Shown piece by piece: positions 17,650 to 27,791 of a stretch of DNA of 64,000 bases. The DNA lies in contig NZ_JAUSXG010000001.1 in NCBI RefSeq assembly GCF_030815855.1, positions 3,472,001 through 3,536,000 of the forward strand, in the 5' to 3' direction. The notes below the pieces were generated by a model. The model searched no databases. It was not told where the DNA came from and was given only the letters and a program-made list of their open reading frames with translations. A program made the translations under genes and the position numbers. This DNA comes from Variovorax paradoxus. Lineage in GTDB: Bacteria; Pseudomonadota; Gammaproteobacteria; Burkholderiales; Burkholderiaceae_C. The first letter of the stretch is position 1; every line of letters begins with the position of its first letter.

Positions 17650-18255
17650 TTACTTCTTCTCTGCCTGCCCCAGGATATCCACCACCACCCGGCGGTCCGG
17701 CTGCAGGCAGGCGACCAGGCGCGGCGCGCGAACCGTGCCCTGGCAGTCGCGCGTCACGGGTTCCCGCTCACCCCGCGACTGCACTTCCATCGGCGCGCGC
17801 ACGCCCGCGGACTTCAGGTAGTCGCGCACGGTGTTGGCGCGCCTGAGCGCCAGGCGGTCGTTGTAGGCCTCGTCGCCGAGGCGGTCGGTATGGCCGGTGA
17901 TCGTCAGGCTCTGCACCTGCATCTCCTGGCTTTGCAGCGCACGGGCCAGCGCATCCAGCTCGCCGCGGCCCTGCGGCAGCATGTCGGCCGCACTCGAGCG
18001 ATCGAACTTGAAGAGCGCGTCGGTGCTCAGGTTCACCCGCCGCGTCGTCGGGGCCGGCGGCACCGGCACTGGCGCCGGGGTGGGAGCCGGCGTCACGACG
18101 GGCGTGAGCGCGCAGTTCTGCCCCTGGCACCAGTTGTAGCGCTCGTCATGCAGGCTGCCGCAGCCGGCCAGGACGAGAGTGGCGAGGGCCGTGGCGCCGA
18201 GCGCGAGCAGTGTCGGCGTGTTCTTCGTTTGCGTTTGCATGGTTTGCGTTTGCAT
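17650..18255 (-). CDS. OmpA-family lipoprotein
   Basis: Outer-membrane/periplasmic peptidoglycan-binding lipoprotein of 201 residues. The signal peptide ends with lipobox LVLAGCGSL (Cys about residue 32). A Pro/Ala/Val/Thr linker (PAPTPAPVPVPPAPTTR) follows, then an OmpA C-terminal domain with FDRSSAADML and TITGHTDRLGDEAYNDRLAL, where the Asp and Arg contact diaminopimelate. The coding start contains a 15-nt direct repeat, so the protein opens MQTQTMQTQT; the outer ATG has GGAAGG upstream and was chosen. It lies 56 nt after the autotransporter on the same strand and is probably in one operon with it. Confidence 0.88.
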   Translation of the reverse strand: MQTQTMQTQTKNTPTLLALGATALATLVLAGCGSLHDERYNWCQGQNCALTPVVTPAPTPAPVPVPPAPTTRRVNLSTDALFKFDRSSAADMLPQGRGELDALARALQSQEMQVQSLTITGHTDRLGDEAYNDRLALRRANTVRDYLKSAGVRAPMEVQSRGEREPVTRDCQGTVRAPRLVACLQPDRRVVVDILGQAEKK

Positions 18256-18311
18256 TGTTTGTTTCCTTCCCGTTGTCAGTGGTTCGACCGCGCTCACCGC
18301 GCTCACCACGC

Positions 18312-21300
18312 TCACCACGCCACCCGCACGCCCAGCTGCCCCGAGACGCCCTCGCGGCTCGTGCCGCTGAGCGAGCGCTGGTACTGCACGCCGCCATACA
18401 GGTAGGCCGCTTTGCTCAGCGGCAGCTGCGCGCCCACGCCCAGCTCGGCCCAGGTCTGCTTGGCCCATGCCTCGCTGACCGCGGTGTTGCCGACGGTCAC
18501 GGCCTTCGGGTCCTTGAACTCGTGCAGCAGATCGGCGGTCACGTAGAAGGTGTTGGTGCGCGTGAGCTTGTCGCCGCGCTCGGCCTTGTCGTTCCAGGCG
18601 AGGCGTGCGCCCACGCGGCCGCGCAGGCTCTGGCTGGTGAAGCCGTCCACGGTGGACACGTTGTCCGCAAAGCCGCGGTAGCGCGTCGCCTGGTAGCTCA
18701 GCTGCGCCTGCGGCTCGATCAGCCATTGGCTCTCGCCGATCTGCCAGGGGCGGCCCACTTCCACGCTCAACCCCGCGCCGGTGCCCTTCTGCGTGCCTTC
18801 GCCGCCGTACTTGTCGGTGTACTTGTTCTGCACCGCATGCAGCTGGCCGACCAGGTCGAGGTAGCTGCCGTTGTCGGCGTAGCGCGTGTGGTACGCGCCC
18901 AGCGTGGCCATCTGGCCCTTCATCTTGCCGGTGTCGTAGCCCATGCCGGCGTCGCCGCGGCGGCGGTCGCTGAAGTGGGTGCTGGTGCGCCCGTAACCCG
19001 CGGTAAGGCCGGTGTGGCTGCGCGACTTGTCGGCCGCGTCGCCGCTGTAGCGGACCGCCAGCTCCTTGCCGAGCTGCACGTACTGCATTTCCTGCTCGAA
19101 GCCAAACTGGCGCTTGCCGTCCAGGTCCAGGCGCTGCGCATGCAGGCGCATCCACAGCTGGTCGGCGGGCGCCTTGTCGTCGCAGCCGCAGTGGTCCCAC
19201 TTGAGCGTCTGCTGCTCGCCCACGCGCTTGTGCAGGCTGCCCAGCAGGCCCAGGCCCAATTCCTGGGTGGCGACCTGGCCCATCACATAGCCGGCCACGG
19301 CAGGGCGCAGCACCTCGGGGGCCGGCACCGGAACAGGCGCCGGACTCGGAACGCCCGGCACCGGCTTGGGCGTGTTGTAGACGCTGCTCAGGTAGAAGCT
19401 GTTGGCGTCGCCGTCGGTGCGCCCGCCGCGGTGCAGGCCGTATTCGTAGGCGCCGGCCTGCACCGGGGCGGCCAGGGTGAAGTCGCCTTCCGAGGAGGTG
19501 CCGGTGACCTGGACCACCTGGATGCCGTTGATGGTGGCGGCGCCGGCGCCGCCGGCATTGGTCACGAGCACGCGCGAGGTGCCGCTGGTGTTGCCGTTGA
19601 CCACCAGCTTGTCGGTGGCGCTGGCATCGCTGCCCAGGGCGGTGTTCACGCGCACGATGCCGTTGGCGCCGGCGTAGTTGCCGTACAGGCTCAGCAGGTT
19701 GCCGGGGGTGCCGGCGGGGTTGCGCAGGTCGATGAGGCCGGCGTTGTGCACGTCGCCGGTGACGCTGAAGGCCGGCTGGCCCATGAACACGCTGCTGGTG
19801 GGCTGAATGAACAGGCCCAGGGGGGCACCGCCGGCGTCGGCTCCGGCGCCGACCACCAGCGGGGCGCCGGCGAGGGTGAGGCGGGTGTTGTCGAGGGTGA
19901 TGGTTTCCCAGTTGCGCAGGGTGTCGCCACCCGCGGTGGCGGTGACGCCTTGCAGGGTGAGCTTGTCGACCCAGCCGTCGGCGGCCGAGACGTCGTCGCC
20001 GCCGTCCAGGACCTGGCTGCCGTTGTAGCCGGCGGCGGACACCAGGGCGGTGTCGGAACCGTTCTGGCCGTAGAAGCCGCCTGACAGCGTGCCGCCGGTC
20101 CAGGTGAAGCTGTCGTTGCCGTCGGCCGCGCTGGCCACGCGGTCGTCGCCGTAGATGTTGCCGCTGAAGCGGCCGCCGGTGAGCGCGAGGCTGTCGTTGC
20201 CCAGGCCGAGGATGGCGTCGCCGGTGACGGTGCCGGCGGTGGTGACGACGGCGTTGCCGCCGAGGGTGTCGGTGCCGGTCTGGGCGAAGTCGCCGTCTCG
20301 AATCGCGATGCCGGAGGCGGCGCCGTTGACGGTGGCGGCCGCGCCGATGTTGACGGTGCCGCCTGCCGCTGCCGTCGTGTGGATGGCCGCGGCCAGGCCG
20401 CTGCCGCTGGTCAGGCTGCCGCCCGTGACGTCGACCTGGTAGGTGCCCCCAGCGGAGGCGGCGCGCAGGCCGTCGGCATTAAGGCCGGTGGCTGCCACAG
20501 TGCCCGCATTCATCTGAACCGCAGCCAGGCCAAGGCCGGCGTTGGAACTGACGATGCCCGAGGCAGAGCTGCCCGACGTGCTGACCGTTCCGCCGTTCAT
20601 GATCACCGTCGCCGTCGAGGTGCTGGTCACAGTTCCGACGTTCGCTGAAATACCAACCGAATCCTGGCCAACCGTTGTGACCGTCCCTGTGTTCAATGCC
20701 GTTGCATTGCCCACAGCGCCCTGATCAACTGCTGCCTGGATGCCTTGGGCTGCGATACCCGTGGTGGATATCGTCCCTTGATTCACGGCCGTGGCGTCAC
20801 CTGCACCATAAAGCACGCGGGCTGCCGTGCCATTCGCGAACTGCCCCTTGGTCGCGATGGCCCCCTGGTTGGTGGCAATCGCATCCCCATAGCCCATGAC
20901 GTCAGCAAAAACGCCAATGCCGTAGGGAGACCCATTCGTCGCGACGGTTCCTGCGGCCTGGAGCGTCGCAATCGCCGTGCCGTGCTTTGACGAATCGAAA
21001 TTGTCGACATGCGCACCGATCCCGGTGGAGTAGGGACCGTTCGTCGTGATAGCGCCGCTCGAGGTGGCCGTTGCCGTGCCATTGCCGGTGGTCACTGCAT
21101 AGACGCCGTAGCCGAATGTGCCACCGGTCGTGATGGTTCCGGTATTGCCCGCGTTGGCGCTGCCGCCCGTAGCCAATGCGTAAACGCCGAAGTTGCCGTC
21201 GATACCCGAGGCGCCGGTCGTCAGCACGGTTCCACCGTTCATCGCTGTCGCATTGCCGGTGCCCATGGCATGAGCAAGGATCCCCTTTGCGCCGTCGGTA

Positions 21301-22649
21301 CCGCTGGTCTGAATGGAAGTGCCCGCCGAGGAACTGGCGACGGCATTGCCGGCCCCCAATGTGCCGGCATAGAGCCCGTAGCCGTAGGTGCCCGCCGTGC
21401 TGATGCGGCCGTTCAGCAGCGTGGCCGTGGCCGTGCCATCGCCGTCGTTGCGTGCGTAGATACCAGAGCCGGAGGTGCCGGTGGTGGTGATCGTCGAAGC
21501 TGCGGCATCCATGGTTGCCGTCGCCGCGGCCGTGCTGGCCGAGTTCAGGACCTCGGCCCAGATTCCGTAGCCATTGCTGCCTTGCGTCGCAATACTGCCA
21601 CCCGTCATCGAAGCGGTCGCGGCGCCCGTGCCGGTGGCCAACGAGGCCAGTCCGACGCCGCCCGCGCCGTTGGCGATCACCGTCCCTCCCGTCTGGCTAG
21701 CAATCGCGTCGCCAGACCCTGAGCCGACTGCGATGACGGTCGAGCTGGCGCCGTTCGTCGTCGCCGTGCCGCCAGAAATGGTGGCGGAAGCAATGCCGGA
21801 GCCCAATGTCTGGGCCACAACGACCGAGTTATTCAAAGCCTGCGTGGTGGCAGTACCGCCCGTCATGGTTGCGACAGCATTGCCATTGCCGCGCGCCAAG
21901 GCGTAAGCCGCGTGCGACCCGCCTGCCGCAGTGCCGGTACTGATCGAACCGCCGTTCACCGTGACCGTCGCCGTGCCGATGCCGTGCGTTTCTGCAAACA
22001 GACCGACCCCTGAACCTTGCGTGCCCGTGGTGGAGATGGAACCGCTGTTGAGGATCGAGGTTGCATTGCCGCTACCCACGACGCTGGTGGCGACGCCCAG
22101 AGCGTTCTCGCCTTTGCTGGTGATGTTCGCACCATTGATGACGATGCTCGCATCACCGCCGGCGCCGCTCGCGAGTGAGTTGGCCAGCACAGCCCAGGCG
22201 GCACCGGACACAGGATTGCCCGCCGGGGTGGTCACATTGATCGTGACCGGGCCATTGACTTCGATCCGTCGGTTGCCGGTGCCGCCACCGCCCGAATAGA
22301 CGCCATTGGCGGTTGTCGGCGCGGTGACCGGCGTGATGGTGAAGGGCGCCGCGGTGCCGTCCACGATGACGGTGATGCCGTCGGTGCCATACGCAATGCC
22401 GGTGGTGTTCGGGTTGGCGTCCCCCACTGGCGTTCCATCACCGTTGCAGATGACGGTTCCACCAACGGCGACAGCTCCGCACTCGTTGGCCGCCCAGGCG
22501 GACGATGCGCCGCCGTAAGCGACCGCCGCCAAGAGGCCTGCGGCCAGCACGGTACCCGACGACTTCTTGCCGCGCGCGGCACTCACCTCGCTGGCCGCAA
22601 CCCACGCGCCCAGTGCCTCGTTCCAGATGCTGCGAAATGTTTTATTCAC
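18312..22649 (-). CDS. large type Va autotransporter
   Basis: Secreted autotransporter of 1445 residues. It starts at a GTG after GAGGGAG and opens NKTFRSIWNEALGAWVAASE, a typical extended signal-peptide (ESPR) motif, then a hydrophobic core ending SSAWA. The passenger (about 55-1050) is Gly/Ala/Thr/Ser/Asn-rich with a degenerate repeat of roughly 30-40 residues of form GNATA...GGTI.T.G..G.GIYA, as expected of a beta-helix. A Pro/Val/Ala linker (about 1110-1140) leads into the C-terminal beta-barrel, starting near LWMRLHAQRLDLDGK and ending GVRVAW with a terminal aromatic residue. The passenger has no recognisable protease or esterase motif; an adhesin role is an inference. Confidence 0.9.
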   Translation of the reverse strand: MNKTFRSIWNEALGAWVAASEVSAARGKKSSGTVLAAGLLAAVAYGGASSAWAANECGAVAVGGTVICNGDGTPVGDANPNTTGIAYGTDGITVIVDGTAAPFTITPVTAPTTANGVYSGGGGTGNRRIEVNGPVTINVTTPAGNPVSGAAWAVLANSLASGAGGDASIVINGANITSKGENALGVATSVVGSGNATSILNSGSISTTGTQGSGVGLFAETHGIGTATVTVNGGSISTGTAAGGSHAAYALARGNGNAVATMTGGTATTQALNNSVVVAQTLGSGIASATISGGTATTNGASSTVIAVGSGSGDAIASQTGGTVIANGAGGVGLASLATGTGAATASMTGGSIATQGSNGYGIWAEVLNSASTAAATATMDAAASTITTTGTSGSGIYARNDGDGTATATLLNGRISTAGTYGYGLYAGTLGAGNAVASSSAGTSIQTSGTDGAKGILAHAMGTGNATAMNGGTVLTTGASGIDGNFGVYALATGGSANAGNTGTITTGGTFGYGVYAVTTGNGTATATSSGAITTNGPYSTGIGAHVDNFDSSKHGTAIATLQAAGTVATNGSPYGIGVFADVMGYGDAIATNQGAIATKGQFANGTAARVLYGAGDATAVNQGTISTTGIAAQGIQAAVDQGAVGNATALNTGTVTTVGQDSVGISANVGTVTSTSTATVIMNGGTVSTSGSSASGIVSSNAGLGLAAVQMNAGTVAATGLNADGLRAASAGGTYQVDVTGGSLTSGSGLAAAIHTTAAAGGTVNIGAAATVNGAASGIAIRDGDFAQTGTDTLGGNAVVTTAGTVTGDAILGLGNDSLALTGGRFSGNIYGDDRVASAADGNDSFTWTGGTLSGGFYGQNGSDTALVSAAGYNGSQVLDGGDDVSAADGWVDKLTLQGVTATAGGDTLRNWETITLDNTRLTLAGAPLVVGAGADAGGAPLGLFIQPTSSVFMGQPAFSVTGDVHNAGLIDLRNPAGTPGNLLSLYGNYAGANGIVRVNTALGSDASATDKLVVNGNTSGTSRVLVTNAGGAGAATINGIQVVQVTGTSSEGDFTLAAPVQAGAYEYGLHRGGRTDGDANSFYLSSVYNTPKPVPGVPSPAPVPVPAPEVLRPAVAGYVMGQVATQELGLGLLGSLHKRVGEQQTLKWDHCGCDDKAPADQLWMRLHAQRLDLDGKRQFGFEQEMQYVQLGKELAVRYSGDAADKSRSHTGLTAGYGRTSTHFSDRRRGDAGMGYDTGKMKGQMATLGAYHTRYADNGSYLDLVGQLHAVQNKYTDKYGGEGTQKGTGAGLSVEVGRPWQIGESQWLIEPQAQLSYQATRYRGFADNVSTVDGFTSQSLRGRVGARLAWNDKAERGDKLTRTNTFYVTADLLHEFKDPKAVTVGNTAVSEAWAKQTWAELGVGAQLPLSKAAYLYGGVQYQRSLSGTSREGVSGQLGVRVAW

Positions 22650-23118
22650 ACTTACTCCCTCGTACTCGATAAAAATGGATCGCCGAATACGCAACTGCGC
22701 TTGGTGAATTGCCCATCGCAGAACCAAGCTGCAATTGAAATCCCCGCCAATCGCGTTTTTCGAGGCAGGGCGACCGTGCAAAACCTCGAAGAGGGCGGAA
22801 TCTATCGCTGCGGAACGTTGTGGTGTAAGCCGATTGAACCCATATGTCGGGTAGCCGACATTGGTAGTTTTCAATTCCTTACGAGTGTGAACAATGCCCG
22901 CCTCGCTTCGGCGCTTGGGCCGACGGGTAAGGAGCACCGTGGTTACAGGGATCGGCGTGATGATCGCCATAATCCCGCAGGGAAAAAGAGCGCCGAGCGG
23001 ACATGCCTGGACAGACCGTTGAACCTCACCTCCGCGACCACGCATGCTTCCCGCCGAAGACCAGCGCATTGCGGCAAGCAAGAATTCAGACATTCAAATC
23101 AATAGGACAAAACTCTCC
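22650..23118. promoter_or_regulatory. intergenic promoter region, autotransporter / xth
   Basis: A 469-nt non-coding stretch between divergently transcribed genes. It is less GC-rich than its surroundings. It contains a perfect palindrome, ATGTCGG-GTAG-CCGACAT, at 22844-22861, about 195 bp upstream of the autotransporter start, a plausible operator. I see no convincing open reading frame or RNA gene in it. Confidence 0.5.
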
Positions 23119-23904
23119 ATGCGTATTGCCACCTGGAACGTCAACTCTCTCACCGCCCGCCTGCAGCATGTGCTCGATTGGCTGATTGCCAACCCGGTCG
23201 ACGTGCTGTGCCTGCAGGAGCTCAAGATGAGCGACGACAAGTTCCCGCTCGATGTACTCAAGTCGGCCGGCTACGAATGCGCGGTATTCGGCCAGAAAAC
23301 CTACAACGGTGTGGCCGTACTGAGCCTGGCGCCGATGCGCGACGTGGCAAGGAACATCGGCGGCTTCACCGACGAACAGTCGCGCGTGATTGCGGCCACC
23401 ATCGAAACACCCGCAGGCCCACTCCGCGTGGTGAACGGCTACTTCGTCAACGGCCAAGCGCCCGGCACCGACAAATTCGAATACAAGATGGGCTGGCTGC
23501 GCGCGTTGCGCGAATGGCTGCGCGCCGAGATGGCGGCGCATCCGAACCTGGTTCTGCTCGGGGACTTCAACATCACGCCCGAAGACCGCGACAGCTATGA
23601 CCCGGTGGGCCTGAAAGAAACGATCCATCACACGACCGAGGAACGCGAGGAGTTCAGGGCGCTGCTCCAGCTTGGCCTGGTCGACAGCTTCCGCCTGTGC
23701 GAGCAGCCCGAGAAGAGCTATTCGTGGTGGGACTACCGGATGCTGGGCTACCAGAAGAACCGGGGCCTTCGCATCGACCACATCTTGGTGAGCGAGCCGC
23801 TGGTGCCGCGCGTCAAAGGGTGCATCATCGACCGCGTGCCGCGCAAGTGGGAAAAGCCAAGCGACCATGCACCCGTGGTGCTCGATCTCGACCAAGGAAT
23901 TTGA
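23119..23904 (+). CDS. xth: exodeoxyribonuclease III family AP endonuclease
   Basis: Base-excision-repair nuclease of 261 residues. It opens MRIATWNVNSLTARL with the active-site Asn, then LCLQELKMSD (Glu metal ligand), VVNGYFVNG, LLGDFNITPEDRDSYDP (Asp/Asn pair) and the C-terminal signature YSWWDYRML, LRIDHILVS and SDHAPVVLDLD with the catalytic His. All canonical residues are present. The upstream in-frame ATG at 23044 was rejected because the family starts exactly at MRI. The next gene begins 5 nt after its stop. Confidence 0.94.
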   Translation: MRIATWNVNSLTARLQHVLDWLIANPVDVLCLQELKMSDDKFPLDVLKSAGYECAVFGQKTYNGVAVLSLAPMRDVARNIGGFTDEQSRVIAATIETPAGPLRVVNGYFVNGQAPGTDKFEYKMGWLRALREWLRAEMAAHPNLVLLGDFNITPEDRDSYDPVGLKETIHHTTEEREEFRALLQLGLVDSFRLCEQPEKSYSWWDYRMLGYQKNRGLRIDHILVSEPLVPRVKGCIIDRVPRKWEKPSDHAPVVLDLDQGI

Positions 23905-23909
23905 CGAAG

Positions 23910-24416
23910 ATGACCATTCGCACCCTCACGATCATTGCAGCGGCGCTGACCCTCGTCGCCTGCTCGGCTTTCAAGTCCGCGGACAAGGCCGAAGACGGCA
24001 AGTCGGCCCCCTCCGCGCCCGACGAGGTGGCAAGCCCGAGGACCGACGTGCCGACCGTGCGCCTGATCACCGCGCAAACACCGGCCGTGCGGGCCTATCG
24101 CAAGACTGGCGCGCGCCAGATCTACAAGGCCTACGCCCAGCGCATCTACAAGGGGAAGATTCCTCCGCTGGTCTATGCCGTGGTGGTGGTCGAAACCGAG
24201 CTCGATGCGAACGGCAATGTCACGAACGTCACGTTCAGCCGCGTGCCGAGCCATGCCCCGGAAGTGCCGGGCAAGATCGCGGAGCTCATCAAAGCGGCAT
24301 CGCCGCTGCCCAGCCCGGGGCGACTCGGCGCCCACACGTATGTCGACACGTGGCTTTGGGACAAGAGCGGAAACTTCCAGCTGGATTCGCTGACTTTAGG
24401 ACAGCGAAGCCGGTAG
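23910..24416 (+). CDS. TonB-C-like exported lipoprotein
   Basis: A 168-residue protein with a signal peptide and lipobox (LTLVACSAF, Cys about residue 17). After an acidic, Pro-rich linker, residues about 60-150 resemble a TonB C-terminal/energy-transducer-like fold: VYAVVVVETELDANGNVTNV, TFSRVPSHAPEVPGKIAELI. It lacks the membrane anchor of true TonB, so it is more likely a periplasmic lipoprotein that uses the fold for binding. It begins 5 nt after xth and is probably cotranscribed. It converges with ntrC. Confidence 0.75.
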   Translation: MTIRTLTIIAAALTLVACSAFKSADKAEDGKSAPSAPDEVASPRTDVPTVRLITAQTPAVRAYRKTGARQIYKAYAQRIYKGKIPPLVYAVVVVETELDANGNVTNVTFSRVPSHAPEVPGKIAELIKAASPLPSPGRLGAHTYVDTWLWDKSGNFQLDSLTLGQRSR

Positions 24417-24493
24417 CTGAGGCTCGCCCCAGTCGTCGCGGTGGTCCTGGAATGGGCCGCCGCTCTCTCCTTCTCTCTATTCGAAGCGGCAGC

Positions 24494-26026
<1,533 letters not shown>

Positions 26027-26048
26027 GCATCTCCTTGTTGCCGTGCTG

Positions 26049-27128
26049 CTAGGGCAGCGGTATCAGTATCTTGAAATCGGTTCGGCCCGGGACACTGTCG
26101 CACTCGATCACGCCGTGATGCTGTTGCACAAAAGTTTGTGCGAGCGTCAATCCAAGCCCTGTCCCGCCTTCCCTTCCCGATACGAGCGGATAGAAGATGC
26201 GGTCCTTGATCGTGTCCGGCACACCCGGTCCGTTGTCGATGACATGCAATTCCAGTGCCAATCGATACCACTGCTTATTGAATATCACCTGTCGGGCGAT
26301 GCGGGTCTTGAAAGTGATCTGCGCGTCGCCCGCCGCGCGGCGCTCCGCCAGGGCCTGCGCCGCGTTGTGCACGATGTTGAGCGTGGCCTGGATCAGCTGC
26401 TCGCGGTCGCCGCGAAACTCGGGAATCGACACGTCGAAGTCGCGCTCGATGTGCAGGTCGCGCGGAAACTCCGCAAGAATGACCGAGCGCACGCGCTCGC
26501 AGACTTCGTGGATGTTGACGTCGCCCACCACGTGCGGGCGCCGGTGCGGCGCCAGCAAGCGGTCGACCAGCGTCTGCAGCCGGTCGGCTTCGTGAATGAT
26601 GACCTGGGTGTATTCGATGAGGTCGCGCGACTCCACCTCCATCTGCAGCAGCTGCGCCGCGCCGCGAATGCCGCCCAGCGGGTTCTTGATTTCGTGTGCG
26701 AGATTGCGGATGAGTTCCTTGTTCGCCTGCGCCTGGTCGAGCAGGCGTTCCTCGCGGTCCTGGCGCACCTGCTGCTCGAGCGGCGACATCTCGATGACGA
26801 GCTCGCCCGACTTGTCGCCCTGCGCCAGGGTGACCTGCACCGGCATCAGCTCGTGGTTGACGCGGCGCAGGAAGGCTTCGTAGCGCAGCGTGGCGAAGTC
26901 GTTGCTGCGCGCGCCGTCGATGGCGGTGCGAAGCACGTGCGGCTCGTGAAAGCAGGCGCCGAACTGAGAACCTTCGAGGGTGCGGCGCGATGTGCCCAGC
27001 GCGTCTTCGAGGGCCGCGTTGGCGAACAGCACCGAACCGTTGGTGCTGACCACGGCAATCAGCGTGGACAGCAGATCGAAGGGCTGAAAGCGCGGCGTGG
27101 CGCCGGCCGCCTTCTTCCCGAATGCCAT
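26049..27128 (-). CDS. ntrB: nitrogen sensor kinase NtrB (NRII)
   Basis: Cytoplasmic histidine kinase/phosphatase of 359 residues. An N-terminal PAS domain (FDLLSTLIAVVSTNGSVLFA, about 15-110) precedes HisKA with the phospho-His in NLAHEIKNPLGGIRGAAQLL. The HATPase follows with HNAAQAL, VIDNGPGVPDTIKDRIFYPL and GTGLGLTLAQTFVQQHHG. It reads nitrogen status through PII and phosphorylates NtrC, which lies immediately downstream. ATG MAFGKK was chosen over an earlier start as typical for the family; it lies 10 nt past the stop of the exported-protein gene. Confidence 0.94.
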   Translation of the reverse strand: MAFGKKAAGATPRFQPFDLLSTLIAVVSTNGSVLFANAALEDALGTSRRTLEGSQFGACFHEPHVLRTAIDGARSNDFATLRYEAFLRRVNHELMPVQVTLAQGDKSGELVIEMSPLEQQVRQDREERLLDQAQANKELIRNLAHEIKNPLGGIRGAAQLLQMEVESRDLIEYTQVIIHEADRLQTLVDRLLAPHRRPHVVGDVNIHEVCERVRSVILAEFPRDLHIERDFDVSIPEFRGDREQLIQATLNIVHNAAQALAERRAAGDAQITFKTRIARQVIFNKQWYRLALELHVIDNGPGVPDTIKDRIFYPLVSGREGGTGLGLTLAQTFVQQHHGVIECDSVPGRTDFKILIPLP

Positions 27129-27138
27129 GATGGACTGA

Positions 27139-27648
27139 CTACTGCTTGACCGGCAGGCGGCCAAGTTCGCGGCGAATGCCGGCGATGTCGCTCTCGTTGC
27201 GCGCCAGTTCGGCCTTCATTTCAGCCACGCGATCGAGATACTTCTGGTAGTTGCGGCCTTCGCTGCCCTGCTTCTCGGGCTCGCCGTTGTTGTATTCCTT
27301 CTGCAGCTCGGCCTGGCGGGCTTCTGCTTTCTTGAGCTCGGCTTCGAGCACCGAACGCGCTTCACCGTCGCGCGCGCGCTGGTCGACGCCTTCGACGCGC
27401 GGGCTGCCTGCGGGCGCACGCGCAGCGGAGGAGCCACCGCCGCCGCCCGAAGACTTGGCGGCCGGCATCCCGGAGCCTTGCACGACGGTGACGTTGCCGC
27501 CTTCCATGACCTTGCAGCCTTTTTGCTGCGCAATGGTCGAGTTGTTGGTGTATTCATTGCCGCAGCGCCACACGCGCTCCTGCGACGTCGCCGGCACGGC
27601 GACGGCCAACAATGAACCAGCCAGGAAAATGAGAGAAGCAGTCTTCAT
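27139..27648 (-). CDS. exported coiled-coil protein between glnA and ntrB
   Basis: A 169-residue secreted protein of unknown function. A signal peptide (MKTASLIFLAGSLLAVAVPA, cleavage near ATSQE) leads to a short Cys-containing segment (VWRCGNEYTNN, QQKGCKVMEGG), a Gly/Ser linker and a highly charged helix (about 95-155: EAELKKAEARQAELQKEY and ELARNESDIAGIRREL) likely to be a coiled coil. The two Cys could form a disulfide. It lies in the same direction between glnA and ntrB, 10 nt before ntrB. I do not recognise a family. Confidence 0.72.
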   Translation of the reverse strand: MKTASLIFLAGSLLAVAVPATSQERVWRCGNEYTNNSTIAQQKGCKVMEGGNVTVVQGSGMPAAKSSGGGGGSSAARAPAGSPRVEGVDQRARDGEARSVLEAELKKAEARQAELQKEYNNGEPEKQGSEGRNYQKYLDRVAEMKAELARNESDIAGIRRELGRLPVKQ

Positions 27649-27729
27649 GAGAATCGGTGGATGGCGCGACAAAGGCGCATTTTCATGCAATTCGACTCCA
27701 TCGGTGACAAGATGTTCCGCGTCAACGAA

Positions 27730-27753
27730 AAAGGACGGCCGAAGCCGTCCTTT
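27730..27753 (-). terminator. Rho-independent terminator of glnA
   Basis: Perfect 10-bp stem (AAAGGACGGC / GCCGTCCTTT) with a 4-nt loop. On the minus strand it is followed by a run of U (CCTTTTTCG). It lies 38 nt past the glnA stop, so glnA can be a separate unit from the exported-protein/ntrB/ntrC genes. Confidence 0.88.
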
Positions 27754-27791
27754 CTGTCTTACTTACCCGTCAGGGGCTTGCGCCCGCCGAT

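Noticed and set aside
18210-20084. A 624-residue plus-strand frame opposite the autotransporter, plus several shorter ones.
   Set aside because: These mirror the Gly/Ala-rich repeats of the autotransporter and have no start signal; composition is biased to Ala, Val and Gly.
20500-22300. Regular short repeats that at first resemble a CRISPR array or tandem array.
   Set aside because: Repeats are degenerate, in frame and translate into the beta-helix passenger; no conserved direct repeat with unique spacers exists.
22801-23093. Upstream extension of the autotransporter by about 148 codons.
   Set aside because: The extension lacks a signal peptide and crosses the divergent promoter region; the GTG with ESPR leader is the natural start.
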